In this document: one piece after another, positions 20,487-29,444 of the stretch | Layout: every line of letters starts with the position of its first letter | Numbering within the stretch: position 1 is the stretch's first letter | Origin: Streptomyces coelicoflavus | GTDB taxonomy: Bacteria > Actinomycetota > Actinomycetes > Streptomycetales > Streptomycetaceae | Reading direction: 5' to 3' | Length of the DNA stretch: 64,000 nt | Assembly: GCF_003112555.1 (NCBI RefSeq) | Contig: NZ_BEWB01000003.1 | Span: forward strand, 496,001 to 560,000 | The notes under the pieces: model-generated | What the model was told of the DNA's origin: nothing | The model's input: only the letters and a program-made list of their open reading frames with translations | Database searches by the model: none | Translations under genes and position numbers: made by a program

Positions 20487-20530
20487 CTCCCCGCCCTCCG
20501 CAACCGTGCGAGCGGCGGGGAGCGTCTTTG
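20487..20530 (+). terminator. Terminator of the ask-asd operon
   Basis: CTCCCCGCC (20487-20495) pairs with GGCGGGGAG (20514-20522). The loop itself forms a second small stem, and GCGTCTTT follows. Confidence 0.65.
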
Positions 20531-20796
20531 CGGTCACCCATTCGGGGCGCGGGGACGCGTGGGTCGGCGTGGGGACGCCGAGGACGGGCGTGGGGACGCC
20601 CGTGCACACGGGACATAGGGGAAGAGCGGACGATGAGGGCCTATGACGCACCGTCAGGCGGCTGGCTGCCCGGGAGACGGTCCGGACCGTACGGACTTTC
20701 CGGACTCTCCGGATTCTCCGGACGGTTGCCCGGCGGACGCCGGAACGTGACGTCCGGCACGTACAACCCTCACGGGGGTGGACGTGTCCAACTGGC

Positions 20797-21477
20797 GTGG
20801 CAGAGGTCCTCGAATTCACCGCAGGAGCACGGGGGGCGGCACTGCGCCCGCCCGTCCCGCCCGCCCGGTCCGTCCGTCCCCGCGTGGCCGGTCCGGCCGG
20901 TGGCATGCCGGTGATCGCGCCCATGCCCGCAGCGCGGCCGGCCCGCATATCGAACCAGCGCGACGGCGCCGAGGAAGTGGCGGCGGGAACCACCGTCGAC
21001 CACCTCACCGAGACCTACCGGGCGCACTACCGCTCGCTGCTCGGCCTCGCCGCCCTCCTCCTCGACGACACGGCCTCCTGCGAGGACGTGGTCCAGGAGG
21101 CCTTCATCCGGGTCCACTCGGCGCGCAAACGCGTCCGCGACCCGGAGAAGACCCTGGCGTACCTGCGTCAGACCGTCGTGAACCTCTCGCGCTCGGCGCT
21201 GCGCCGCCGCATCCTCGGCCTCAAGCTCCTCTCCAAGCCCATGCCCGACATGGCGAGCGCGGAGGAGGGCGCCTACGACCAGCTGGAGCGGGACTCCCTG
21301 ATCAAGGCGATGAAGGGCTTGCAGCGCAGGCAGCGCGAGGTGCTGGTCCTGCGCTACTTCGCCGACATGACGGAGTCGCAGGTCGCCGAGACGCTCGGCA
21401 TATCCCTGGGCTCGGTCAAGGCGTACGGTTCACGCGGGATCGCGGCGCTCAGGGTGGCCATGGAGGCTCCGGCATGA
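20797..21477 (+). CDS. SigE-family RNA polymerase sigma factor
   Basis: A protein of about 226 residues starting at GTG 20797. The first 65 residues are Pro/Arg/Ala-rich and poorly conserved in type, so a later start (ATG 20905) is possible. Region 2 is THLTETYRAHYRSLLGLAALLLDDTASCEDVVQEAFIRVHSA-like, and region 4 is LQRRQREVLVLRYFADMTESQVAETLGISLGSVKAYGSRGIAALR, both clear SigE-type ECF sequences. The next gene overlaps by four bases (ATGA) and encodes a membrane protein, the usual position of a regulator. Confidence 0.9.
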   Translation: MAEVLEFTAGARGAALRPPVPPARSVRPRVAGPAGGMPVIAPMPAARPARISNQRDGAEEVAAGTTVDHLTETYRAHYRSLLGLAALLLDDTASCEDVVQEAFIRVHSARKRVRDPEKTLAYLRQTVVNLSRSALRRRILGLKLLSKPMPDMASAEEGAYDQLERDSLIKAMKGLQRRQREVLVLRYFADMTESQVAETLGISLGSVKAYGSRGIAALRVAMEAPA

Positions 21478-22691
21478 GCGACGGCAACGACGCGCGACCG
21501 GACGCCCGTGAGGGGCGCGAGGAGCATGACGCGCGACCGGACGCCCGCGAGGGGCACGACGCGCCCGCCGCACCGGACGGCGGGCGAGAGCAGCACACGC
21601 ACACGCACGCTGGGAACGGAACTGTGAACCACGGCCCCGCCGAGCAGGGCCCCGACGCTCCGGGGACCGACGGTCCGGCCACCGACGAGGCCGCGCTGCG
21701 CGCGATGATGCAGCGGGCGGTCGGGGAGATGGAGCCGAGCGACGGCACCCTGGAGCACCTGCGGCGGGCCGTGCCCGCGCGGCGGGCCCGCAAGCGCCAG
21801 GCCTTCGTCGGCGCGGCGGCCGCCGCCCTCTTCCTCGGCACGGCGGTCCCCGCCCTCGTGCACGTCTCCAACTCCACCGGAGCGGGTGCCGACCCGTCCG
21901 TCGCGGGCAACGCCTCACAGGCCCAGGGCGGCGCCTCCCAGGGCAAGGACCCGGCCGGCGGCCAGAGCGGCGTCGCCGGTTCCGGGGACACCGCCAAGGG
22001 CAAGGACAAGGCCGACCCCGAGGAGACGCCCGGCAGCAAGGAGTCCGGCGCCGCGACGGGCTCGGCCCCCTCGGGCGTGCCCAGCGCCAGCAGCCCCGCC
22101 GACGTCCCCGCCTGCGCACCCGGGTCGCTCGGCCCGGCCGTCGCCAGCAGCGCGGCCCCCGACTCCACGGGCGTGGTCTACGGCTCCTTCCGGGTCACCA
22201 ACGTCTCCCCGGGCGGCTGCACCGTCACCGGTCCCGGCAGTGTGGTCACCACCTCGCTGGGCGCCGCGGACGCCGGCCGGGTCGGCACCGCCCGGCACGC
22301 CGCCGGGGACGCCGCGGCCGGACTGCCCGACCCGTCGCTGGAGGCGCCTTCGCTGACCCTGGCGCCGGGGGCGGCGTACGAGGTGCGGTTCGCCTGGGTG
22401 CCCTCGGAGACCTGTCCCACCACCGGCGGCCCCACGGGGGGCGGCACGGGCGGGCCCTCGCCCGATCCCTCGCCCTCCGGGGACACGACCGCCTCGGGCG
22501 GCAACTCCGCGGCCGGCGGCGGCGAGGCGGGCCCCACGGCCCAGCTGGTCACCGAGGACGGCCCGGCCGAGGGAAGCGTGTCGGTGACGTACAGCCCCGA
22601 GGGCGGCTCCGGCTCGGCGACGGCCACCGTGACCAACGCGTGCGTGGGGACCGTGTACTGGACGGGGCTGCTGGCGGACCCGGGGGCGTAA
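21474..22691 (+). CDS. Membrane protein coupled to the sigma factor, candidate anti-sigma factor
   Basis: The 405-residue protein starts at ATG 21474, overlapping the sigma stop. The N-terminal 60 residues are Asp/Glu/Arg/His-rich and contain a near-exact duplication (ARPDAREG twice). Then DEAALRAMMQRAVGEMEPSDGTLEHLRRAVPARRARKRQ precedes one membrane helix (about 108-130). The outer part is Gly/Ser/Pro-rich with a roughly 150-residue cysteine-bearing domain (CAPGSLG, GGCTVTGPG, ETCPTT, NACVGTVYW). No HxxxCxxC zinc anti-sigma motif is present. An anti-sigma role is inferred from position and topology only. Confidence 0.8.
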   Translation: MSDGNDARPDAREGREEHDARPDAREGHDAPAAPDGGREQHTHTHAGNGTVNHGPAEQGPDAPGTDGPATDEAALRAMMQRAVGEMEPSDGTLEHLRRAVPARRARKRQAFVGAAAAALFLGTAVPALVHVSNSTGAGADPSVAGNASQAQGGASQGKDPAGGQSGVAGSGDTAKGKDKADPEETPGSKESGAATGSAPSGVPSASSPADVPACAPGSLGPAVASSAAPDSTGVVYGSFRVTNVSPGGCTVTGPGSVVTTSLGAADAGRVGTARHAAGDAAAGLPDPSLEAPSLTLAPGAAYEVRFAWVPSETCPTTGGPTGGGTGGPSPDPSPSGDTTASGGNSAAGGGEAGPTAQLVTEDGPAEGSVSVTYSPEGGSGSATATVTNACVGTVYWTGLLADPGA

Positions 22692-22705
22692 GGCCCCCGC
22701 GGGGC

Positions 22706-23587
22706 TCAGGAGATGAGCCCCGCCTCGGTCTCCTCGGCCTTGTTCTCCCCGGTCTTGTCCCCGGCCGTGCCGGCCTCTCTGTTCTCGCTGCCGCCGCCGC
22801 TACCGCTGCCCTCGTCGTCCTCCGTGGTCAGGCCCAGCTCCGCGTCCCGGGCGAGCTCGACCTCGCGGCGCAGCAGCCGGAACCACATGAAGATCACGAA
22901 GCCGACGAAGGCGAACCACTCGGCGGTGTAGCCCAGGTTCTGGAAGGCCTTCAGGTCGAGACCCGTGCCCTGCGGCGCGCTCACGGGCACGGCACGCATC
23001 CCGGAGTCGCCCTCGTTCAGCGTGACCCACGCGTCGTACACGTCGTACGGAACGAGGTTGAGCAGCGTCGCCGCGCTGATCGCGCCGGTCTGCCCCTCGG
23101 GCCACCCGGAGCGGCCGCTGACGCCGTTCGCGCCGGGGGACTCGGCGGCCTGGAGCGCCCCGGTGACGGTGACCTCGCCGGTGGGCGGTGCCGGGGCCCT
23201 GGCCGGGTCGGGCTCGCCGGGCAGCCAGCCGCGCACGACGGGCAGGGCCTCGCCGCCGTCGGTGCGCAGGAGGGTGAGGACGTAGAAGCCCTCCCGGTCG
23301 TCCAGCTCCCGCTCCGGGACCAGCAGCTGGTCCTCGTACCGGCCGGTGACGGTGGTCTGCTTGCCGACCGTCGCCTTGTCCACGGGCAGCAGCTCGCTCA
23401 GCGGGCGCGCCGCCTCCCGGCGGGCCGACTCGTGCTGCGTGGAGGCGGTCTCGTGATCCTGCACCCGGTCCTCGAACCGGCCGAGCTGCCAGGAACCCAT
23501 GAAGATGCAGAAGGGGATGGCCAGGACGACGAAGACGTTGATCCCCCACCATCGGGGCGTCAGCAGAAACCGGTACACGCCCTCCAC
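22706..23587 (-). CDS. SURF1-family cytochrome oxidase assembly protein
   Basis: The 293-residue membrane protein starts at GTG 23587; its ribosome site is weak. Membrane helix 1 follows RFLLTPRWWGINVFVVLAIPFCIFMGSWQLGRFE, the SURF1 signature region. Helix 2 (about 218-236, WFAFVGFVIFMWFRLLRREVE) closes the periplasmic domain, which includes TVTGRY and VVRGWLPG. SURF1 proteins help insert haem a into cytochrome c oxidase. The C-terminal 45 residues are an acidic Gly/Ser tail. It is divergent from the S9 peptidase. Confidence 0.9.
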   Translation of the reverse strand: MEGVYRFLLTPRWWGINVFVVLAIPFCIFMGSWQLGRFEDRVQDHETASTQHESARREAARPLSELLPVDKATVGKQTTVTGRYEDQLLVPERELDDREGFYVLTLLRTDGGEALPVVRGWLPGEPDPARAPAPPTGEVTVTGALQAAESPGANGVSGRSGWPEGQTGAISAATLLNLVPYDVYDAWVTLNEGDSGMRAVPVSAPQGTGLDLKAFQNLGYTAEWFAFVGFVIFMWFRLLRREVELARDAELGLTTEDDEGSGSGGGSENREAGTAGDKTGENKAEETEAGLIS

Positions 23588-23722
23588 GGTACGGTGCGCG
23601 CCCGCAGGACCCCGCCGCGGGGCTGTGGAAAACGTGGGGGAGGGGGAACGGCCCGGGGGAGGTTGTCCACAGGCTGGGGATCCCTTCTGCGCGTGGTCGC
23701 CCGGTCGGGGCAGTATGGGGCC

Positions 23723-25600
23723 ATGACTGAGAGCAACGGGTCCGTTCCGCCGGACAGGGAAGCGGCCGTGGACGTGGACAGGGACGGGCGGGCCGTGAAC
23801 GGGCGGCCGACGCAGGGCGAGCAGGTGCCCGACTGGGAGAAGCGGTTCCGGGCGCCGCGGGTGTCGCTGCCCGACTGGGCCGAGGACGCCCCGGACCGCT
23901 CACTGTTCGTGTCGAACGCGACGGGGACGTACGAGCTGTACGCCTGGGACCGCTCGAGCGGGCAGCAGCGCCAGGTCACGGACCGGCCCAACGGCACGAC
24001 GGACGGGGTGCTTGCGCCCGACGGCGACTGGATCTGGTGGTTCGACGACAAGGACGGCGACGAGTTCGGCGTCTGGCGCCGCCAGCCCTTCGAGGGCGGC
24101 GCGGACGAGCCCGCCGTGCCGGGCCTGGACCCCTCCTACCCGGCCGGCCTGGCCCTCGGCCGGGACGGGCGCACGGCGGTGGTCGGCCGCTCGACGGACG
24201 AGGACGGTACGACGATCCACCTCGCGTACGCGGGCGGACCCCCGTCGGAGATCTACCGGCACCGCGAGTCCGCGGGCGTCGGCGATCTCTCCCACGACGG
24301 CTCCCTCATCGCGATCGAGCACACCGAGCACGGCGACGCCATGCACTCGGCGCTGCGCGTCCTGCGCCCCGACGGCAGCAAGGTCGCCGAGCTGGACGAC
24401 ACCGAGGGCGGAGAGAAGGAGCTGGGCCTGGAGGTCCTGGGCTTCGCGCCGGTCGACGGCGACACCCGCCTGCTCATCGGCCACCAGCGCCGCGGCCGCT
24501 GGGAGCCCCTGGTGTGGGACGTGGCGACGGGCGAGCAGACCGACCTCGCCCTGGAGCTGCCCGGTGACGTCAGCGCGGAGTGGTATCCGGACGGCTCCGC
24601 CCTGCTGATCGTGCACGGCTTCGAGGCCCGCAGCGAGCTGTTCCGCTACGACTTCGCCGAGCGCGGGCTGACGGAGATCGACACCCCCGCGGGCACCGTC
24701 TCCGGGGCGACGGCACGCCCCGACGGCAGCGTGGAGTACCTGTGGTCCTCGGCCGCCGAGCCGTCGGCCGTCCGCTCCACCACCGGCCGCGTCGTCCTGG
24801 ACCCGCCCGGCCCGAAGTCGCCCCGCTCGGTCCCGGTGGAGGACGTGTGGGTGGAGGGCCCCGGTGGCCGCATCCACGCCCTGGTCCAGAAGCCCGCCGG
24901 CGCCACCGGCCCGCTCCCGACGGTCTTCGACATCCACGGCGGCCCGACCTGGCACGACAGCGACGCCTTCGCCGCGGGCCCGGCCGCCTGGGTCGACCAC
25001 GGGTACGCGGTGGTCCGCGTCAACTACCGGGGCTCCACCGGGTACGGCCGCGCGTGGACCGACGCCCTCAAGCACCGGGTGGGCCTCATCGAGCTGGAGG
25101 ACATCGCGGCGGTGCGGGAATGGGCGGTGACCTCGGGCCTCGCGGACCCCGAGCGCCTGATCCTCACCGGCGGCTCCTGGGGCGGCTACCTCACCCTCCT
25201 CGGCATCGGCACCCAGCCCGAGGCCTGGACACTGGGCATCGCTGCCGTGCCGGTGGCCGACTACGTCACGGCGTACCACGACGAGATGGAGGGCTTGAAG
25301 GCCCTCGACCGCACACTGCTGGGCGGCACCCCCGAGGAGGTCCCCGAGCGCTTCGAGGCGTCCTCCCCGCTGACCTACGTCGACGACGTCAAGGCCCCGG
25401 TGTACATCTCGGCGGGCGTCAACGACCCGCGCTGCCCGATCCGCCAGGTCGAGAACTACGTCGAGCGCCTGGAGTCCAGAGGCGCCGTCCACGAGGTCTA
25501 CCGCTACGACGCGGGCCACGGCTCCCTGGTCGTCGACGAACGCATCAAGCAGGTGGCCCTGGAACTGGACTTCGCAGAAAGGCACTTGCCCAAGCGCTAA
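23723..25600 (+). CDS. S9-family prolyl-oligopeptidase-like serine peptidase
   Basis: The 625-residue cytoplasmic protein starts at ATG 23723 (MTESNGSVPPDREAAVD); there is no signal peptide. Residues 50-370 are beta-propeller strands with repeated W-D-x-x-(S/T)-G and PDG turns. Residues 390-625 form the alpha/beta-hydrolase domain with the nucleophile in GGSWGGY (S485), the acid in GVNDPRCP and the histidine in DAGHGSLV. Such enzymes cleave short peptides, often acyl-aminoacyl or dipeptides. A CAGTAT hexamer 7 bases before the ATG suggests a possible leaderless transcript. Confidence 0.93.
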   Translation: MTESNGSVPPDREAAVDVDRDGRAVNGRPTQGEQVPDWEKRFRAPRVSLPDWAEDAPDRSLFVSNATGTYELYAWDRSSGQQRQVTDRPNGTTDGVLAPDGDWIWWFDDKDGDEFGVWRRQPFEGGADEPAVPGLDPSYPAGLALGRDGRTAVVGRSTDEDGTTIHLAYAGGPPSEIYRHRESAGVGDLSHDGSLIAIEHTEHGDAMHSALRVLRPDGSKVAELDDTEGGEKELGLEVLGFAPVDGDTRLLIGHQRRGRWEPLVWDVATGEQTDLALELPGDVSAEWYPDGSALLIVHGFEARSELFRYDFAERGLTEIDTPAGTVSGATARPDGSVEYLWSSAAEPSAVRSTTGRVVLDPPGPKSPRSVPVEDVWVEGPGGRIHALVQKPAGATGPLPTVFDIHGGPTWHDSDAFAAGPAAWVDHGYAVVRVNYRGSTGYGRAWTDALKHRVGLIELEDIAAVREWAVTSGLADPERLILTGGSWGGYLTLLGIGTQPEAWTLGIAAVPVADYVTAYHDEMEGLKALDRTLLGGTPEEVPERFEASSPLTYVDDVKAPVYISAGVNDPRCPIRQVENYVERLESRGAVHEVYRYDAGHGSLVVDERIKQVALELDFAERHLPKR

Positions 25601-25679
25601 CCTCCCCGCCCACCCACCCCGCCCCCGACGCGACTCCCCACCCACCCGACCGAACCTCCAGACAGGCTCCCCGGCCGAC

Positions 25680-25905
25680 CGAGCACGTCTCCCCGGCGGC
25701 TTCTCGGCCGGGCCGAGCGGATCTCCTGGGCGGCTCCCTGGCCGACCGAGTCCCGGCCGGGCCGAGCCGGTCTCCGGGGCGGCTTCCCGGCCGACCGAGT
25801 CCCGGCCGGGCGAGCCCCGGCCGGGCGACTACGTCTCCGCGGTGGTTTCCTGCCCGGCCGAGCCGGTCTCCGTGGGGGCCCTCTTGTCCGACCGAGTCGG
25901 GTGGT
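25680..25905. repeat. Imperfect GC-rich direct repeats (GTCTCC units)
   Basis: After the peptidase stop the sequence consists of about five irregular copies, 33-63 bp long. Each opens with GTCTCC or ATCTCC followed by a GGCGGCTTCC-like block and one or two CCCGGCCGGGC(C)GAG blocks. The CGGCCGACCGAGTCCCGGCC core is seen twice almost unchanged. No gene is supported here: open frames on both strands are low-complexity Arg/Pro/Gly. Confidence 0.65.
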
Positions 25906-25926
25906 GGGTGGGCATAGGCCGGGGGT

Positions 25927-25947
25927 CCAGGGGGCGGCGCCCCCTGG
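25927..25947. terminator. Bidirectional terminator 1 (peptidase / RCK protein)
   Basis: CCAGGGGGC and GCCCCCTGG form a perfect 9-bp stem with a GGC loop between two convergent genes. Confidence 0.7.
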
Positions 25948-25954
25948 CGGGGTC

Positions 25955-25973
25955 GTAGGGGCGGCGCCCCTAC
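25955..25973. terminator. Bidirectional terminator 2 overlapping the RCK gene stop
   Basis: GTAGGGGC and GCCCCTAC form a perfect 8-bp stem with a GGC loop. The stem includes the TAG stop of the minus-strand gene at 25970-25972. Confidence 0.6.
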
Positions 25974-27901
25974 ACGTCCGCCCCCCGCCGGGCCCGCCGC
26001 CCCAGCAACTCCGCCAGCCCCCTCCGCGTCGCCGCCAACACCACCCGGTCCGAGCCCCGCAGGACATACGTGTCGGGCAGCTCCCACACCAACCGAGATT
26101 CCCGCGCCCCCTGCTGGGCAGCGCCCTCCCCCCGCTCACCGTCGGAGACCTCGAGCGCCAGCACCCGCCACGCCCCCGCCCGGAACGCCTCCCCCACCGT
26201 CTTCCCCTCCAACTGCGGATACCCCGCGACCTCCACCGCCGCGAACAACAGCACCCGCCGCTCGACGGGGATCGCCCCCAGGATCTGCCGCCCCATCATC
26301 GCCCCGGCGAAGGACGGCGCCGCCAGATGCGTCACGCTCCGGCTCCGGGTGAGCGCGGAGGGGTGCGCCGCACGCAGGGTGCGGTACGCGGCGGTCGCGA
26401 AGTCGTCGTCGTACAGCCGCAGCACCACCCGCACCCGCGACCGTACGGACCGGGCGTACAGCACCGCCTCCAGGTTCGTCGTGTCCACGCTGGTGAGGGC
26501 GAGCAGCGAGTGCGCCCGGTGGATCTTGGCGGCCTCCAGGACGCCCTCCTGGGTGACGTCCCCGAGCACCACCGGCACCCGCAGCCGGCGCGCCGTCGCC
26601 ATGCCGCGCGCCTCGGGGTCGGCCTCGACGCACACCACGGGGATGTCCATCTCCCGCAACCGGGTCAGCACGCGCGTGCCGATCTTGCCGAGACCCAGCA
26701 GGACGACGTGCCCGCCGAGCCCGCGCGGCGGCTTCCGCAGGGACGACGCGGTGCGGAAGGTGCCGAGGGCCTCCAGTACGGCCGCCAGCAGGACGGGCAG
26801 CAGCAGCAGTCCGACGAACCCGGAGAGGAGTTGCAGGATCTGGCGCCCGATGTCGTCGTTGTGCGCGGGTTCGTTGATGGAGAACAGATCGAGCAGGGTC
26901 ACGTACGTGGCGTGCAGTGGATGGTCGCCGGTGACCACCATCAGCGCCACGGCGAGCGCGACCACGCACGCCGCCAGCCCGGCCAGCGACCACCGCAGCC
27001 GGCGTGAGAACAGCTCGCCGAAGGCGGGCACACCGGCCCGTCCGGCGGGCAGCGGCGGCCCGGAGTAGGACACCTGCTCCAGCGCCACGGTCCCGCGTCC
27101 GGTGGCCGCCTCCACCGCCGCCGCGTCGGGCAGCAGTTGCGGCCCGTGCTCGCCGCTGTCCTCCGAACCGTCCGCGCCGGCGGGGTCGTTGCTCGTCGCG
27201 GAGAGCAGCGCGAGGGTGCACAGTCCCGGGTCGGCCACCTCGCCGGGGCGGGGCGGGTTCCGTTCGACGGCGCGCAGCAGGATGCCGTCCGCCTCGACGA
27301 TCTTGCTGGTGCCGACGAGGGCGGTGGCCGCCAGCGCGGGCGCGGCGGTGTCGGCGTCGGACAGCACGGTCGTGGACCCGGATCCGGAGCCGGGGCCGCC
27401 GCCGGTCGCCAGCGCGGCGCTCTGGTCGAGGAGTTCCTCGATGTGCTGGCCCAGGCGCCGGTTGTACAGGCGCAGGACCAGGCGCAGACGCGGGTTGAGC
27501 CGGCGCGCGGTCAGGGCGGCGCGGATGTTGGTCTCGTCGTCGTCGTACACGAGGGCCAGCGCGGTGGCCCGTTCGACGCCGGCGTCCGCGAGCACGTCCT
27601 CGGTCGGCTCGGTGGCCTCCAGTTCGCGGCCGGTGCCGCTCTGGTCGCCGTTGCCCGACCGGTTGACGGCCGCGTTGACCATGTCGAGCAGCGCCGCCGA
27701 GGCCGCGCGGGCCCGTCCGACCACCGGCTGGCGCACCCGGTGCCCGGAGGGCGGGACGACCAGTGTGACCTGTTCGCGGTAGACGCCGCGCAGTTCGGCG
27801 GCCAGCCGGTGCGCCAGCCCGTCGTCGCCGCACACCACCATGTGCGCGTATCCGTCGCCCTGCGGAACCTGGTTCGGAACGCTCCCCGTATGAGTTCCCA
27901 T
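25970..27901 (-). CDS. Membrane protein with two RCK (TrkA-N) NAD-binding domains, potassium-channel/transport type
   Basis: The 643-residue protein is taken from ATG 27901 (MGTHTGSVPNQVPQGDG); the ribosome site is poor and an ATG at 28000 would add 33 residues. The first RCK-like domain (20-220) has a weakened nucleotide motif (VVCGDDGLAHRLAAEL) and carries Gly/Ser and acidic insertions. Two membrane segments (about 300-320 and 350-385) flank LHATYVTLLDLFSINEP. The second RCK domain starts with VVLLGLGKIGTRVLTRL and is complete. This order resembles Castor/Pollux-type ion channel proteins. The ion is probably K+. Confidence 0.85.
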   Translation of the reverse strand: MGTHTGSVPNQVPQGDGYAHMVVCGDDGLAHRLAAELRGVYREQVTLVVPPSGHRVRQPVVGRARAASAALLDMVNAAVNRSGNGDQSGTGRELEATEPTEDVLADAGVERATALALVYDDDETNIRAALTARRLNPRLRLVLRLYNRRLGQHIEELLDQSAALATGGGPGSGSGSTTVLSDADTAAPALAATALVGTSKIVEADGILLRAVERNPPRPGEVADPGLCTLALLSATSNDPAGADGSEDSGEHGPQLLPDAAAVEAATGRGTVALEQVSYSGPPLPAGRAGVPAFGELFSRRLRWSLAGLAACVVALAVALMVVTGDHPLHATYVTLLDLFSINEPAHNDDIGRQILQLLSGFVGLLLLPVLLAAVLEALGTFRTASSLRKPPRGLGGHVVLLGLGKIGTRVLTRLREMDIPVVCVEADPEARGMATARRLRVPVVLGDVTQEGVLEAAKIHRAHSLLALTSVDTTNLEAVLYARSVRSRVRVVLRLYDDDFATAAYRTLRAAHPSALTRSRSVTHLAAPSFAGAMMGRQILGAIPVERRVLLFAAVEVAGYPQLEGKTVGEAFRAGAWRVLALEVSDGERGEGAAQQGARESRLVWELPDTYVLRGSDRVVLAATRRGLAELLGRRARRGADV

Positions 27902-28189
27902 TTGGGGAAGGACAGTACAGGCACCGGGTGCGGTTCCAGGGGTGCCGGAACTGATCGAGGGCGGCACCGAAGACGCGGGAAGGTTGCCGGAGCCCGGCAA
28001 TGACAGCCTGTCGCGCCACGTGTGACGATGCGTCTCACCGAAGCTCAGCGACGGGCGGGACGGGGGACGTCACGCACGGCCCGGTCTTCCCGACCGGGTG
28101 TCATGGGGGTGACATGGGGGGCGTGCTGCCCGCCCTGTCGCTGGTCTTCGGGCGGGAGCGGGGCGGATTCCCGGATTCGGGAGGCGCCC

Positions 28190-29272
28190 CTAGACCTCCT
28201 GCGCGGGCCACCCCAGCAGCCGGGCCCCGATGACCGCGGTCTGCAACGTGTAGCGGTGCACCGGTTCGGAGGCGTCCGCCCCCGTCAGCTGGTGGATGCG
28301 GTCCAGCCGGTAGGTGAGCGCCCGCACGCTGAGCGCGAGCCGCCGGGCGGCCTCGGCCGCGGTGCAGCCCGCGTCGAAGTACACCTCCAGGGTGCGCAGC
28401 AGCGGCTCGGCACCGCCGCGGGCCTCGCGCAGCGGGCCCAGCACGCTCAGCACCAGGTCGGCCATCGCCTGCCGGTCCCGGGCGAGGACCGGGTAGACCA
28501 GCATGTCGGCGGCGCGGACCACGGGCTCCTCGATGCCCAGCCGGTCGGCGAGTTCGAGGGTGCTGAGCGCTTCCTCGTAGCTGTGCACCACGCCGCCCGC
28601 GCCGCTCTGGGGGCGCCCGATGGCGACCCGGCTGCCGTCCGTGGCGGCGTAGGCCTGCTTGGCGAAGAAGGCCAGGACGTCGTCCTGGTCGCCGGGGGCG
28701 ATGCAGATCAACTGTCCGTTCTTGGTGGTGATCAGGACGCGCCGGTCGCCGAAGCGGGCGATGAGCGCGGTCTCCACGATCCGGGTGACCGGCGCGGTGT
28801 CGTCGTACGCGTCCGGGCCCTCGGCCACCGCGACGGCGTGGGCGCGGGAGAGGACGAGCCCGAACCGTTCGGCGCGTTCGGCGAGGCGGCCCAGGTCGCT
28901 GCGCCCGTAGAGCAGGTCGTCGATGAACTCCCGGCGCGCGGCCTCCTCCTGGCGCACCGCGAGCCGCTGTGCGCGTTCGTATCCCTCGGCGAAGGCGTCC
29001 ACGGCCTGCGCGACGGCGGCGAGCACGCTGCCGGTGACATCGGAACCCGCCCCCGCCGATCCGCCGCCGGGCCAGGACGTCCGCGTGGCGTCCAGGTGCA
29101 GCCGCACGAGGCTGCGCAGGCTGTGCCCCGCCTCGGCGGCCTGCTCACCGAAGAGCCGCCGTCCCTCCAGTTCGTCGCGGGTCAGCCTGCGCCCGGTGTC
29201 GGCGGCCCCCGCCAGGATCTCGGCATACCCGGTCAGGTACGTCTCCAGCTGGTCCGTCCCCAGGTCCGTCAC
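28190..29272 (-). CDS. PucR/CdaR-family transcriptional regulator
   Basis: The 360-residue protein starts at GTG 29272 behind AGGGGAGG. N-terminal helices are followed by a GGDEF-like regulatory domain (about 130-240) and the C-terminal PucR helix-turn-helix: LLRTLEVYFDAGCTAAEAARRLALSVRALTYRLDRIHQLTG. The family controls purine, proline or diol catabolism and polyketide genes in different hosts. The effector here is unknown. It follows the RCK gene promoter region, so no operon is implied. Confidence 0.92.
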   Translation of the reverse strand: MTDLGTDQLETYLTGYAEILAGAADTGRRLTRDELEGRRLFGEQAAEAGHSLRSLVRLHLDATRTSWPGGGSAGAGSDVTGSVLAAVAQAVDAFAEGYERAQRLAVRQEEAARREFIDDLLYGRSDLGRLAERAERFGLVLSRAHAVAVAEGPDAYDDTAPVTRIVETALIARFGDRRVLITTKNGQLICIAPGDQDDVLAFFAKQAYAATDGSRVAIGRPQSGAGGVVHSYEEALSTLELADRLGIEEPVVRAADMLVYPVLARDRQAMADLVLSVLGPLREARGGAEPLLRTLEVYFDAGCTAAEAARRLALSVRALTYRLDRIHQLTGADASEPVHRYTLQTAVIGARLLGWPAQEV

Positions 29273-29378
29273 CCCGTGCCTCCCCTGCCGGCCACGCCCG
29301 TTGCGCGGTGTCCGGCAATGTGAGGGTAGTCAACACTGCCGGAAACCGGCAACGCGGAGGGCAGGGGGCAGCCGCTAA

Positions 29379-29425
29379 CCTCCGCCGCCCCCGTCGGTGC
29401 GGTGCCTCGACGGGGGCGGCGGAGG
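29379..29425 (-). terminator. Strong terminator after the zinc-ribbon gene
   Basis: A perfect 18-bp stem (29379-29396 with 29408-29425) and an 11-base loop lie 20 bp beyond the stop of the minus-strand zinc-ribbon gene. Confidence 0.8.
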
Positions 29426-29444
29426 CGCCGGAGGCGTCAGGCCC

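Noticed and set aside
23641..23722. Strong sigma-70 promoter with TTGTCC as -35 for the S9 peptidase
   Set aside because: Spacing to CAGTAT is about 42 bp, far from 16-18 bp.
25680..25905. CRISPR or REP cluster
   Set aside because: Units differ in length (33-63 bp) and sequence and lack regular spacers; kept only as an imperfect repeat region.
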